Positions 23,049 to 38,450 of a DNA stretch of 64,000 nt are shown in pieces. Each line of letters begins with the position of its first letter. Positions within the stretch are counted from its first letter, which is position 1. Under the pieces are notes generated by a model, which worked only from the letters and a program-made list of their open reading frames with translations, was not told the DNA's origin and did not search any database. Origin of the DNA: Adiantum capillus-veneris (taxonomy: Eukaryota; Streptophyta; Polypodiopsida; Polypodiales; Pteridaceae); contig CM043952.1 in assembly GCA_014529385.2 (NCBI GenBank), positions 60,528,119-60,592,118 on the forward strand, given 5' to 3'. A program made the translations under genes and the position numbers.

Positions 23049-23204
23049 TGAAAATCACAAAGCACAAAACGAACTCCGACGGCCTCAACACTAGGACCGT
23101 GCACACCAAGCTCGTCACAGTAAGTGAACATGGGACACCACCTAGCTTTGAGCGGCTAGGATGCAGAAAATGGTGATTTAAAATAGCACAAATGCTGCAC
23201 ACCG

Positions 23205-23291
<87 letters not shown>
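23205..23291 (+). repeat. (TAGA)n followed by (GA)n
   Basis: TAGA units at 23205-23236 pass into GA units to 23291. The other LTR has the same compound repeat at 32877-32990, with more TAGA units. Confidence 0.95.
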
Positions 23292-23293
<2 letters not shown>

Positions 23294-24731
23294 GTAGGTG
23301 ATGAAAACCCCTCAAGATATGAGGGAAACTTGATTCAAAGTGATATTCACAGAAACCTTAGTTTCGACGAGATGGCGATTGTGGTGATAGAGCGAGATAG
23401 TGAGAGATAAAGAGCCTATAGTGCATTCTCTAGAGAAAATTACATATACACGAAGATTCTACTCTTGTGTGTGTGTGAAAACCCTTGGAGCCAGGGTGTG
23501 TACATGGCTTCCTTCTCAAGTGCTGACTCCCAAGTGCCTGATAGTGACCTCTCACTACCCTTTTATAGGTGCAGGCTGCATTAGTTTAGGATAATCTGAT
23601 TAGGTTAGGCCCTAATCAGGAGGAACAAAGCAAGGAGTTGGGTCCCAGATGGTTGACCCTTGCTTTGTCTTAGGAGGACATTAAAATGATATCTCCTAAG
23701 TGGGCCTTTGCGACCATCACCTAGAGCGAGGTGTCAATACACAATTGGTTTTTATATAAGATTTTAGCTTGAAAACGGGAAAATAGATTACCCTATGGAT
23801 ATTTACTGCAAAGATGCGTTGTGGGCAAGATGCTGGTGAATGGCAGGCTTTGTTGGTGCATCGGTGTAGTGCGTTCGCCAATTTCGGGGCCGACTGAGGC
23901 ATGCCTTCGGTGTCATTTCTTGATTCGGTGTCGCCACCGCATGATTTTGTTGTCCTTTTGTTGTTGTGTTGGGCGTCAATTGTCGAGCTTCTCCCGGTTT
24001 TCTTCTTCTTGTGGGTGCGTATGGCGTGCATGTACTTGTGTGCATATGTGCATGCGCTTGTGAGGGTGTGTAAATGTGTGGGTGTATGTGTTCGTGTATG
24101 GTAAGAGAGAGAGGGATGTCATTTACCGAATCCAGAGAGAGAGATGGTGAGAGAGCAAGAGATGAGGGCGCATGTGTGTGTGTATGTGTGTACTTGTGAG
24201 TGTGTGTGTTCGTATATGTGGGTGTATGTGTTCGTATATGTGGGTGTATGTGTTCGTGTATGTGGGTGTGTGTGTGTGGGAACGAGAGAGAGAGGGACTA
24301 TTTTTTTTATAGTTGCTGACTGCTTACACAGGAAAAGAGGGGGAGAGAGAGAACGAGAGTGAGAGGGAGAGAGAGCGAGAGGCTGAGGAGAGAGAGAGGG
24401 AGATGGTGTGTGAGTGTGTGTGTGTGTGTGTGTGTATAGGTAACGAGAGAGAGAGGGAGAGTTTCCCGCTTTGCTGAAAATGAGAGAGAGAGAGAGAGCT
24501 GGGGGCTGAATGGGGGGAGAGAGAGAGTGGCTTAGAGAGGGAGAGAAAGAGAGAGATGGTATGTGTGAGAGAGAGTGTGTGTGTGTGGGTGGCGGGTGTC
24601 AAGAGAGAGAGAGAATTTTGTGCCCTCTTGGGCTGGTGACGACACAGAGAGGGGGGGAGTCAACGGGAGGGGGAGAGAGAGAGCGTGCGAGGGAGTGGGA
24701 GAGAGAGACTGTGGTGTGTGTAGGTAACAAT

Positions 24732-25671
<940 letters not shown>

Positions 25672-26064
25672 ATGCGCCCTCTGGGCTTGGTTACACAGAG
25701 AGCGAGAGAGAGGGAGTGAGAGAATGAGAGGGAGTGTGTGGTGAGAGAGAGAGAGAGACTAGCTGAATAATGGATGAGAGGGAGAGTTGTCCCATGCATG
25801 GCGGCCCCTTGTGGGTTGACAAAATAGAGGAAGAGAGAGGGTTTCCGGCTGCATGTGATGATGAAGGAGGGAGAGGGGAATAATGGAGGAGAGAGGGGAG
25901 GGTTGTGCCAAGGGAGGGGTAGCTCACTGTGGGTGCATGCATGGGAGGGAAGTGAGTGGCGGGCGGCAACAACAAAAAAGAATATTTTTATTATTTTTTT
26001 ATATTACCAAGCTCCCCTTTTTGGGTTGGTTCATGCGGCCGTGGCTTGTGAAAGCCGGCCATCA

Positions 26065-26082
26065 TTAGCCCTCCCCTTCTAG
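26065..26082 (-). other. Polypurine tract of gypsy G
   Basis: The minus strand reads TAGAAGGGGAGGGCTAA directly before the 3' LTR start TGATGGCCGGC. Confidence 0.7.
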
Positions 26083-26099
26083 CTAGAGGCATTCATGCC

Positions 26100-27310
26100 T
26101 CTAGCTTTGCTCTCGATTCCCTAGCAGCGGAGTTGGAGGGTTCTCCCTCCTTTGGAATATCTAGCATGAATTCTGGATCAAACCTTAAGAAGTACCTTTT
26201 TAACCTCCATCCATTGACTCTGGTTTTGTGAATTCGACCATCCGATTCCATCAATTTGTAGCTGCCATTGGCGTATCATTTTTTGACAATGAATGGGCCT
26301 TCCCATTTGGACTGAAACTTCTTATCTTTCCTAGTGTCAAATTTGTTGTCGTATCTCAACACTAACATATCTTTCTTCAGACCCTTTTCTTTAAGCCCTT
26401 GATTGAATGTGAGTCGGTGTCGCCTGCTTGTGTTGCATAGTGGTTGATCGCATCTTTCCTATCTAGCTGAAGCCTTTCTAGATCCAAGATGTGGTTGCGG
26501 AGATGGGCAATTGGGCGTTGTAACTAGCTAACCATGACTCGCAAGCTGGCTATCTGTACCTTGATGGGTAGAATGGCCTCCCTTCCATATACTAGATGAA
26601 AAGGGGTGAAACCTAGTGATAAGTTTGGAATGTCGTGCGGTAGGCGCAAAGAGTGGCCATGAGATGCTTATCCCAATCACTTGTGTGGTTACTCACTTGC
26701 TTTGTGATGATCTTACAGATCATTCCGTTTACCTTTTTTACTAGACCATTGCACTGTGGATAGTATGGAGTGTAGTGTCGACGTGTGATGCCTAACTTTT
26801 TCATCAGTTCTCCCACCAAGTCGTCTTTGAAACCTGGACCTCTATCATATATTATCTCTAGAGGTGTGCCAAAGTGGCAATATATATGCTTAGATATGAA
26901 CTTCACCACTTCTTGGGCTGTAATGCGTGTGGTGGCTGCTGCTTCTGCCCATTGGGTCATGTAGTCTACACCAACTAGAATGTACAGTTTACCTGATTGG
27001 GCCCTTGGTAAAGGACCAATTGCATCTATTCCCCACTTCGCAAACATGCCATATGAGATGATAGGAGTCTGTGGCTCATAGGTTAGTGTTCGATCAATGG
27101 ACACTTGACAAGCTGTACATGTTTTACACCAATGATACACATCCCTGTTCAGACTAGGCCAAGAGAATCCTGCGTATAGAATCTTCCTAATGGTAATATC
27201 TAGAGAAAAATGGTTGCCGGAGACACCATCATGGCAACTTGAGATCACCTTCTTGATTTCACTGGAGATTGGCACTCGCCTGAGGATATGGTCTTTGCCC
27301 TTGCAGTACA
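26100..27310 (-). pseudogene. Integrase part of gypsy G
   Basis: The order is a zinc-binding H2C2 module (HDGVSGNHFS to WCKTCTACQ, about 27110-27230), then the core with WGIDAIGPLPRAQSGK, VGVDYMTQWAEA, GTPLEIIYDRGPGFKDD and HYTPYYPQCNGLVKKVNGM (about 26710-27040). A C-terminal part (about 26150-26610) contains KWEGPFIVKK-like and NGSYKLMESDGR text. It is typical of Tat-group integrases. The copy is broken. Confidence 0.85.
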
Positions 27311-27399
27311 AGGTGTTGTTTATAAGGTGGTATTATTTTGGACAAGCCATTGTTTTTGGCCCTTGGTATATCCTTCACGATATTCTCCTGTACCTAAGA

Positions 27400-27860
27400 A
27401 GCTGATGATATCAGGCATAACATCGTTACCCTGAAAGAGGGGCATCTTCAATTTGATTGCTCCGATGGAACCATCTTGTATTCTTTCCTTGGCTAGAGCA
27501 TCTACCTCTTGATTTTCTGCCCAAGTGACATGAAATAAGTGCACTACTTCAAACTTTCTTAAAAGATCCTTAACTTGGCATGATTGGCCAAGAAAAACAT
27601 GACTTTTACACATCCAAGTGCCATTTATCTGCTTTATCAAAAGCATGGCATTGCCAAACACATTTAGGCATTAAACCCCTTGCAAAACACATTGTTCTAA
27701 ACCAAAAATTAGGGCCATGTACTCTGCTTTGTTGTTGGAGTGGGAGTGTAGCAGCTGCCCAATAGAGAATACATTTTCCTTTTGCTCATTGAAAATGATG
27801 ATGCCAGCTGCAGCCTAGTCCACTGTTCTTTTGTATGGTCCATCAAAGAAAAGAGAATAA
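27400..27860 (-). pseudogene. Second, archaeal-type RNase H of gypsy G
   Basis: Conceptual translation shows an FFDGPYK-like start, SNNKAEYMALIFGLE, then a QINGTWMCKS stretch and VTWAENQEVDALAKE. These are the conserved blocks of the additional RNase H found between the normal RNase H and integrase in Tat-lineage gypsy elements. It supports the lineage call and is decayed. Confidence 0.75.
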
Positions 27861-27879
27861 GATCTTTATAGCTTAGGGA

Positions 27880-28990
27880 TCTATACCATTGGTGTCACTT
27901 CTTTACCTTCTTTGTTGAACTTTAGCTTCTTCTCATAGTGATGATGGGTAAGAATACCTGCTAGACTAGCCCTGGTGGAGTTTCCCACTTGCATAGTATA
28001 ATTAAACTCTTGTAATCTAACAAGCCACTTAGAGATTCTAGATGAGACATCCATGTGTTGCATTACATACGGAAAGACCTCTTCCATTGTCAAAATTACA
28101 AAGGGTCTAGGCAATAGATAAGAGCGGAACTTTGTAGTGGCAAACATCAATGCAAGCACCATATGCTCTACAGCGGTGAATCCTTTTTCGTATCACTTCC
28201 TACACTGGGGTTAACATAAAATGGCTCGTCCCATCTAGGGGGTGCAATGGTGGAAAGTGTAGCCAGGATCTGTTTTACTTCGCTAAACTGTTGCTCATTT
28301 TCTTCACTCCATAAGAAGACATCTCTATGGGTGACTTGTTGTAGAGAGAGAACCAACTAAAAGAGAAAGTGAATGAACTTGCTCAAATACCTAACCTTCT
28401 AAAGGAAAGATACCAATTGCTTAGCTGTGGTGGGTGATGACAAAGATACTAAAGCTTGAGTCTTGCTAGGGTCAGCCTCAATTCCCTTTGTTGAAATTAC
28501 ATGGCCAAGAAGAGTGACCTTGCTTTCACCATTGTGACACTTACCTACATTAAGCTGGCCACCCAAGGTTTGCAGCCTAGCCAGGCCATCATAGACCTTT
28601 CTCAAATGGAGGGAGCAAGAGTTGTAGATGCAAAGTCCATTTTATGAAAACTCGTATTGACTTACCGAAGTATTGCTGGAAGACAAAAGCTACATAGCAT
28701 TGGAACATGGTTGGAGCATTGGTAAGGCCAAAAGGCATCACCTTGTAAGCAAAACATCCCCATGGTATTATGAAAGTTGTCTTTGTCTAGTCCTCTTCTG
28801 TAATGCTAATCTGAAAGTAGCATGAGTAGCCATCACATACTGTGTAGCGCTCATGACCTGCTACTTCGTTGAGAATCTTGTCTTGGAATGGAAGGGGAAA
28901 ATGATCCCTCTTTGTTGTTGTGTTGAGAGGTTTGTAGTCTACACAAACCCTCCACTTACTGTTCTTCTTTGGTGTGACTACCACTGGAGA
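27880..28990 (-). pseudogene. Reverse transcriptase and first RNase H of gypsy G
   Basis: The reverse transcriptase includes VVTPKKNSKWRVCVDYKPLN and TTKRDHFPLPFQDKILNEVAG (about 28790-28985). Farther on come GGQLNVGKCHNGESKVTLLGHVIS-like text (about 28450-28560), then RNase H with EENEQQFSEVKQILA and a DVSSRISKWLVRLQEFNYTMQ stretch (about 27950-28360). The copy is broken. Confidence 0.85.
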
Positions 28991-29339
28991 GACCCACTCT
29001 GAGTCTTCGACGGGGTAAATGAAACCTGCCTATAGCAAATTCCTTACCTCTTTGTTGTTGTGTTGAGAGGCTTGTAGTCTACACAAACCCTCCACTTACT
29101 GTTCTTCTTTGGTGTGACTACCACTGGAGAGACCCACTCTGAGTCTTCGACGCGGTAAATGAAACGTGCCTATTGCAAATTCCTTACCTCTTTGATCAAT
29201 GCCTCTTGTTGAATTACTCCAAGCCTTCTGAGCTTTTGCACTACATGCTTACTTTCTTCCTTGAGACTTATGCGGTGTTGTACCACTATGATGCCCGTGA
29301 TCTTGTCATAACCATCAATGAACAGTGTGGTGAATTTTC

Positions 29340-30340
29340 CTAGCATAGAGATATATTCTTCTCTCTCTCTTCACTAGTTAACTTAGTGGAGAGCATCCGA
29401 TGTAACTTACTTGTATCCACAAGGATTGAATACCCTGACGGTCCCTCTTGGTTCTTCGGTGGTGTTTCAGATTGTGTCAATCTTTTTGGGTCTTTGAGGA
29501 TGACTCCCATCACTTCAATGCTACTGTCACTTTCTTCAGTTGTTGTCATCTCTTCTCTTGAGGTGGTCAAAGAGTCACTGGTGAACTCATCTTTCAATGC
29601 CTCCAAGATTATGTCGTGTTGCTTCTCAGCCTTCATGTCGTAGAATATGGACTTCCCTTTAGCATCTGGATCATTCCGGTACTCCAATCTTGCTTAGCCT
29701 CCATAGCCATGAGCCATGGTCTTTCAAGAATGATAGGGTATCCCTCTCCTTTGTGTGGCATGACAACAATGTCTACCTTCACTTCTGTGTTAAATGCCTT
29801 CACTTGACTGCATTCACAATGCCTACGCACTTCACTTTGACGTTATTTGCCATTTTACCTCGGCAGGGTGCTGGCCTACTTACCTCTAAGCCTAGATGGT
29901 GCATCATTTTCTCACTCATGATGCATATCGGTGCGCCACCATCTATGTAGATGTTTGAGATACGTTGCCCCTTGATGTGGGCATCCATGAAATGTAGGAT
30001 GTCATCAAGATTCATCCCAGAGATAGCCCCAGCTATCCTTGGTCTTGATTTTCTTGTACTTACCATCTTCATCCACTGTCTCCTCATCCTTGGTGCAAGA
30101 TGGAGTAATTGGGGCCAGGTTATCTTTGAACCCTGCATTAATACATCCTGAACTAGGTCATATGGTTTAGCAAACTCACCGAGTGAAAAATCCACACTGT
30201 CGATCTTCTGCCAAGGCTTAGATGCCTGCTTGCTAGACTCTCCTTTTCCTTTCATCTTCTTCTCCCTTTGAGAGGCTTCTTTGTGCCTGGCTCTCTTCAC
30301 TCCCATGGCATCCACTTCTTCTACTTTTCCCTTCCCTTTG
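29340..30340 (-). pseudogene. Protease region of gypsy G
   Basis: Minus-strand text with SNIYIDGGAPICIMSEKMMHHLGL matches the catalytic D[ST/G]G-type start of gypsy retropepsins (about 29880-29960). EGYPIILERPWLMAMEAKQDW (about 29690-29760) is the matching ILGRPWL-type end. Lysine-rich linker text precedes it. The copy is broken. Confidence 0.75.
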
Positions 30341-30659
30341 TTCTTGTCTTTGATCGGTTATTCTACCTTTGCCTTCCCTTTAGATTCCAGGCTAATGACA
30401 CTTACAACTTTGTTTCCAACAAGTGGTGGAGGTAGCGGTGGAAGGAGAGGTTGTGGTGGTGGTGGTGGTTATATGGGTGGTCAAAGGATTTGGACTGGTG
30501 GAATCGGCTTTGGTTGCTTGGGTGGTGGTGGTATCACCCTTGGTGGAAAGATTTGATTCTGCCTTCCTCTTCTATTGAAGTTTTGCCTTCTTGGATGTGG
30601 GTAGTAATACATGCCATGGCCATCCTCCCCACAATTGTAGTAGTGGTATTCTTGGTTTT

Positions 30660-31370
30660 TCCTTCGTTGTCATCTCCCTTGCTTTTGATTGCGGTTTTGT
30701 GCATGCCCTTGTTGCACCAAATGCATGGATAGACTTTCAAGTTGAGTAGTGATGCGACTCAACATGTCTTGCTGCTCTTCTGATGCCTCTTGTGGTTGAG
30801 TTCTTTGAGCGGCTATTGTAGTCATTGGGGTTGGTTGGACTGAGCTCAATTCCTCTGACTCGTTGACTCTTGCTTGCATGTGTAGCTTCTTGTCTTTAAG
30901 GCGGGCTACTTCCAGTGCCAACTCATACATTGCAGGGAATCTCCCCTTCACCTTCTCTTTAAGCGACGACCACAGGAGAGCAATGAAACTGTCCTTCTTT
31001 AGGAAATTAGGCGCTTGCAACCCATCGCTCCCACAAATCCACAAAATTGGATTCGTAAGTGGCATACTCTAGCAGACTTCCCTGCTTTAACTCTGTCAAT
31101 AGCTGCTCTAACATTTTTGAGGTTGTGCCTCTACCAAACCTCTTCACAAAGGCTGCACGTAGTACATCCCATGCATTCTTGGTAGCTTGGGGCAAAGCAT
31201 TGTACCAAGACTTGGCCTCTACTTTCTTTAGTAGAGGAAAGATTCGTAGCCATGAGTCATCATCATCCTTGTTGGAAACCACACAAGCGATGTCAAAGTC
31301 ATTCAAAAAGTCGGTGGTGATGGCTTCTCCCTTTTTTTCACTAAATGTGGGAAAAGAGGCACTTGCCATG
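30660..31370 (-). pseudogene. Gag region of gypsy G
   Basis: A start MASASFPTFSEKKGEAITTDF with FLNDFDIAC, then AKSWYNALPQATKNAWDVLRAAFVKRF and LTELKQGSLLEYATYESNF, matches the Retrotrans_gag domain. A low-complexity Gly/Trp-rich stretch lies at 30430-30560. Gag builds the particle shell. The copy is broken. Confidence 0.8.
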
Positions 31371-32049
31371 GTAGTAACTCAATAAACAGGGAATTACAAA
31401 CCTTTTTTTAAAAATAACACAGATGACTCAATGTCTTATAGTGGCTTTCTTACAGGGTTGGGTGGATATATCAAAACAAGATAAAAAATGGAAACATTGA
31501 AAGAGTGGTGGTAATCCAACACGGGGAGGATAATAGGGTTTGGGGAGCATCGGATCTCTCCTAGCACCACAACACTAAACAGATACACAATCTTTTGTTT
31601 ATAGAAGATTTTTTTATCAACATATATATTTACATGCATGTGTTGCAGAAACCTAAATGAAAAAGCAGTTTGTCCGTTATCCATGATGCACAGAGTGTAG
31701 AGTACTTACTTACACCCTTACCATGCCGATGTTTACAAGACAACACATCCACAGGAGGTCATCACCTTTCATAGGCTCCACCTTCCCTTTGTCACTCAGC
31801 ACATATGGAGTGATGGCGATGCGTTTGACCACTCCTAGCCTTTTAGCTAGCAGCAGCTTCAAGTAATTACCAAAGTTGGCTCATTGCATGAAATCCACTC
31901 CATTTAGTTGTAACTCATCTCCAACCCACTGGGTTTCACCCGTGGTAGATAGTTTCTTCATATAAGTTGTACGAGGAGAGGAGGAAGAGCCTCTATTTGG
32001 CCTCCAAAGCAGCGAGGACAGTAGCCAAACTACTCCTCTTTAGGGCATG

Positions 32050-32680
32050 GGAACCTTTTTACCACTTCTGCTTCGGGGTTGTCAAAGTGGACTGCAGCAC
32101 TCGCATGCACCGTGCGATTCGATAGGCAATCTTCCGCCGCTTTGATGACCTTCTTTTTGACAGACTAGGCAAGATTTTGCTTCCCAAAGTCGAAGCACTC
32201 ACGTGTCCAAGTGTTTCTTCCTTGGGGGTCATGTGATTCAGGATTGGCCTAGCCCTTCCTTTCCTTTGGCATGAGTAGCCCCTTTTGGCCACTTAGGAGC
32301 AAAGGCTATACCTTTACTTGCAGATTCCTTGGGGAAGAGAGGCCTCAACAACCTTTTTCCTTCCTTGATATGGATGACCTCTTCGTGATGGACGTCGATG
32401 TAGAGGATTTTCGCTTCTTCTTCACCTTCGTTGACAACACTCATTGATAGAGTGCGGTGGGAAACGACAATGAGAGCAGCCTGCTACCCCCCCTCGTGTG
32501 GCTCTTGATCTATGGTTAGAGCGAGAGATGCAAGACAGAGAACTTACCTCTTGGATGTTTATGATAGTGTATTCTGACAGCAACACTTTGATGAAGGCGG
32601 TCAGTGCTTCTTCAATCTCCTCCTCCTCCGTTCTCCAATTGGAGAATTCTTGCAGCCATTCGTCCATGATTGATGATGTG
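32050..32680 (-). pseudogene. Coding-like leader upstream of gag in gypsy G
   Basis: Minus-strand text here reads like protein over about 600 bp, for example a Glu-rich start (WLQEFSNWRTEEEEIEEAL) and a Cys/His phrase (CSHCRFPPHSINEC). Ogre-type Tat elements are known to carry an extra frame before gag; this could be its counterpart. No domain was recognised and the stretch is broken. The rest of the leader (31370-32050) shows nothing I can name. Confidence 0.4.
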
Positions 32681-32721
32681 CATCATTTTAGTCTTGTAAA
32701 CTAAGGCTTTCAAGAAGCCCT

Positions 32722-32740
32722 CCTCAGTGGGGGCACCAAA
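32722..32740 (-). other. Primer-binding site of gypsy G
   Basis: The minus strand reads TTTGGTGCCCCCACTGAGG directly after the LTR end. TGGYGCCC-type primer sites are usual in Tat elements. Confidence 0.65.
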
Positions 32741-35498
<2,758 letters not shown>

Positions 35499-37540
35499 CT
35501 ATGCTAGTCAACAATTAAACCTGTCGGAAAAGAACTACACAACCACTAAAAGAGAAGGTCTTGGTATGGTGCATTCAGTCAAGAGATTCCATCACTACTT
35601 GCTAGCTAACAAGTTTGTCTTTTTCGTTGACTATCAAGCCTTACTATATTTAGTGAACAAATCGTGGAATACAGGAAGGATAGTGAGGTGGTTCATCATC
35701 TTACTTTGAATTTTACGTCAGAGTGGTCGTCAAAAAAGGCACCACACACCAAAGTGCAGATCATCTATTGAGACTCACCATAGGGGATGCACCTGAAGGA
35801 GTAGACAATGATTTACCAGATGTGCATCTGTTCTCTATAAAAATGGTTCCAAGATGGTTGGAAGATCTTATCTCCTTAATGACCATAGCACAAGTCAATT
35901 CCGAAATACCAATCCCAATTACACCACGATTGATTGAGAAATCCACCCTATATGAATTGCTGATTGGAAGGTTGTATCACAAAAACAGGGATGGAATCCT
36001 GCTTTTGTCCATTAATCCCGAGGAACAAGAAACCTACTTGAGTCAAGCTCATACCAAAGTAGTAGGTTTGCATTTTATGCAAGATCAAACCTTACGACGG
36101 TTAACTTGGTTAGGATTTTACTGGCCTACCATGAAAAGAGGCGTTCATCATTATGTGAGTGATTGCTCTCAATGTAAAGAAAGACCTGCCATACCCCATG
36201 CCATGCTATATCAAATTTCAGTGACACCACAATGGAGTAGATTTTTGGTAGAATATATGACTAAGAGAATATTCCTAGAATACATGAGTAAACCGAGATA
36301 AAGAGAAATAGAGATTGACGCCACCAACTATATAATGATTGGAAATCAGCTCTATCGACCAGGGAAAGACCAACAGCTTAGACTGTGTACCAATGAAGAG
36401 GAGTTCCTTCCTATGTTAGAGCAAGCACACACAAGTCTAGTAGGGGGTCACCTGTCTCATGAAACCACATCCAAATCTATATTGAGGGTAGGCATCTAGT
36501 GGCCAACTTTGTTTGCCGATGTGAAAAAATTTGTTCGACGATGCGATGCATGTCAATGAGAAAAACTCCAACAAGAATTGATATTATGTCACTGTGACCT
36601 ATGATGGGAGCACACACATTTGCTACGTGGTGGGGTAGAGACTTTGTGGGTCTGATACAAACACCATCGTACAAAACTCAAGTGCAATATATTGTTGTGG
36701 CCACAGATTATTTGACCAAATGGGCCGAGGCACAAGCCACTAGGAAGAATGATTCTAGAACTACTGCTGTGTTCCTATTCAAATGCATATTCACTAGGTA
36801 CAAACTTCCTATTGAGCTTGTAAGTGATTGCGGATCGCATTTTCTCAATAAGGTGATAGAACATCTACTAGATGAGTTCATGGTAATCCATAAAAAATCT
36901 GCACCCTATTATTCTCAAGCAAATGGTCAAGTAGAACATACAAACAAAATCTTGAGCTCTGTACTAACTAAGATTGTTAGTACAAGTAGAACAGACTAGG
37001 AAATGCATCTTCATTCTGCCTTCTGGGCTTATCAAGTTTCATTCAAGACTGCTTTGAACACAATTCTTTTTAATTTGGTCTATGGCCTGGATGCAATATT
37101 GCCAAAGGAATTCTTACTACCCACTCTCAGAGTTGCCAAGTTGGAATGGGATGGGCACAAGTTGTCAAAATGACTCAAGACTTAGAATGACTAGATGAAC
37201 AACGTTTAGTGGCCATTCTCGTATATATGCAAAGAAAAAAAAACAAAAACATTTCTTTGACTCACATTTGTTGACTAAAGTTTTCAAACCAAAGTATTTG
37301 GTTCTAGTGTATTACTTGAAACAACATATACCCAAGTTCAAGAAAAAAGGACACGGTCCTTTTGTCATTGAAAATGTTTCACCAAATGGTGCAGTCAAAC
37401 TAGTCACCTTAGATGGGAAAATCACGGAAAATTGGATTAGTGGATGTCGACTCCGCAAATGCAACCTTCCCTTGACTAACGATCTTTTGCAAAGAATGCA
37501 TGTAGCAAAGGAAAGAAATCTTAAATGATAGCACGTGATA
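35499..37540 (+). pseudogene. RNase H end and integrase of element E
   Basis: The RNase H end has YASQQLNLSEKNYTTTKREG and FVFFVDYQALLYLVNK (35500-35690), then KKGTTHQSADHLLRL. Two successive H2C2 zinc-binding modules follow (about 36045-36180, ending SDCSQC; about 36425-36560, ending RRCDAC). Then comes the integrase core with VVATDYLTKWAEAQATRKN, LPIELVSDCGSHFLN and PYYSQANGQVEHTNKIL (about 36690-36990), and a C-terminal part with GHGPFVIENVSPNGAVKL and WISGCRLRKC (about 37350-37480). The copy is broken. Confidence 0.85.
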
Positions 37541-38450
37541 GAGGAGAACCAAGAGAAAGCACTCATTTGAGTTTTGAAGCGAAAAGCGGCCAGACAACCA
37601 ATTCCTCAAGCTATACCACTCAATACTTTCCAAATTCAATCTTTAGCACAGGATGAGGTCAAGAATGATAATGAGTGGATGGATGGTCTTGATATGCGCA
37701 TCACGATGGATTTGAATATGGATTACAAAGTCAAGGCTTTAGTAGAAAAGGAGCCTGAGTTAATGCAATAAGCTATTCTACTTATCACAAATCAACTACT
37801 CAACCACTTGAGTATTGTCAAATGACTGCTAAAGACTGCAACAAAAAAGTCACTCCAATACTGGGGAAAATCAACTTGAATGTTATGGTTCATGGATTCT
37901 CTTGCCCGCATACTTTCATATGTATAGCAGATGAGCACATGAATGAAAACTTAATCTTGGGTGTTCCATGGATGCGGACCTATAAAGCAATTCAAAATTG
38001 TGATACCAAAATCTTGGAGTATACACTTAAAGGAGGACAGATTAAAGTACCATTTTCATACAACAAAGAGGACTAGAAAGAAGCTCTCGGTGATTTCCAA
38101 TCAAAGAAGCAGGAGTCATTGCACACACTTGAAAGTGTAGCTCTAAAGACTTCTTCTCATCAACCTATCATAACTAGGAAAATTTGGATACCCAAAAGTC
38201 ATCTCCTTAGCGAATCTCAGCAAATCTGGGTGCCTAAAAAGCTGCTACACACCGCCAACTAGCCTAAGGTGAACCCATCGTACCTACTTTATCAATGAAA
38301 ATCGCAATTACCAAAGATGAAATGGGTATGGCAACCAAAGAAGGAATATATAGCTAAGATTAGAGTATTAATTGTTTGAAGCAAACATATCAAAGCAGAG
38401 CCTGCAACAATCAGGTACAAATGGGTACCGAAAATTAAGCCCTCCACCAC
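37541..38450 (+). pseudogene. Extra coding-like sequence 3' of integrase in element E
   Basis: At about 37820-38080 the text VMVHGFSCPHTFICIAD and ENLILGVPWMRTYKAI resembles the C-terminal half of a gypsy or gag-asp aspartic protease. This is unexpected after integrase, because the element's own protease sits at about 16150. At about 38165-38440 short peptides of the form W-x-P-K recur (KIWIPK, QIWVPK, KWVPK). Function is unknown and the stretch is broken. Alternatives are a captured segment or a second element joined here. Confidence 0.5.

Noticed and set aside
37541-38450. Envelope-like gene of an Athila-type element
   Set aside because: The text resembles an aspartic protease end and W-x-P-K peptides; no signal peptide or membrane segment was seen.
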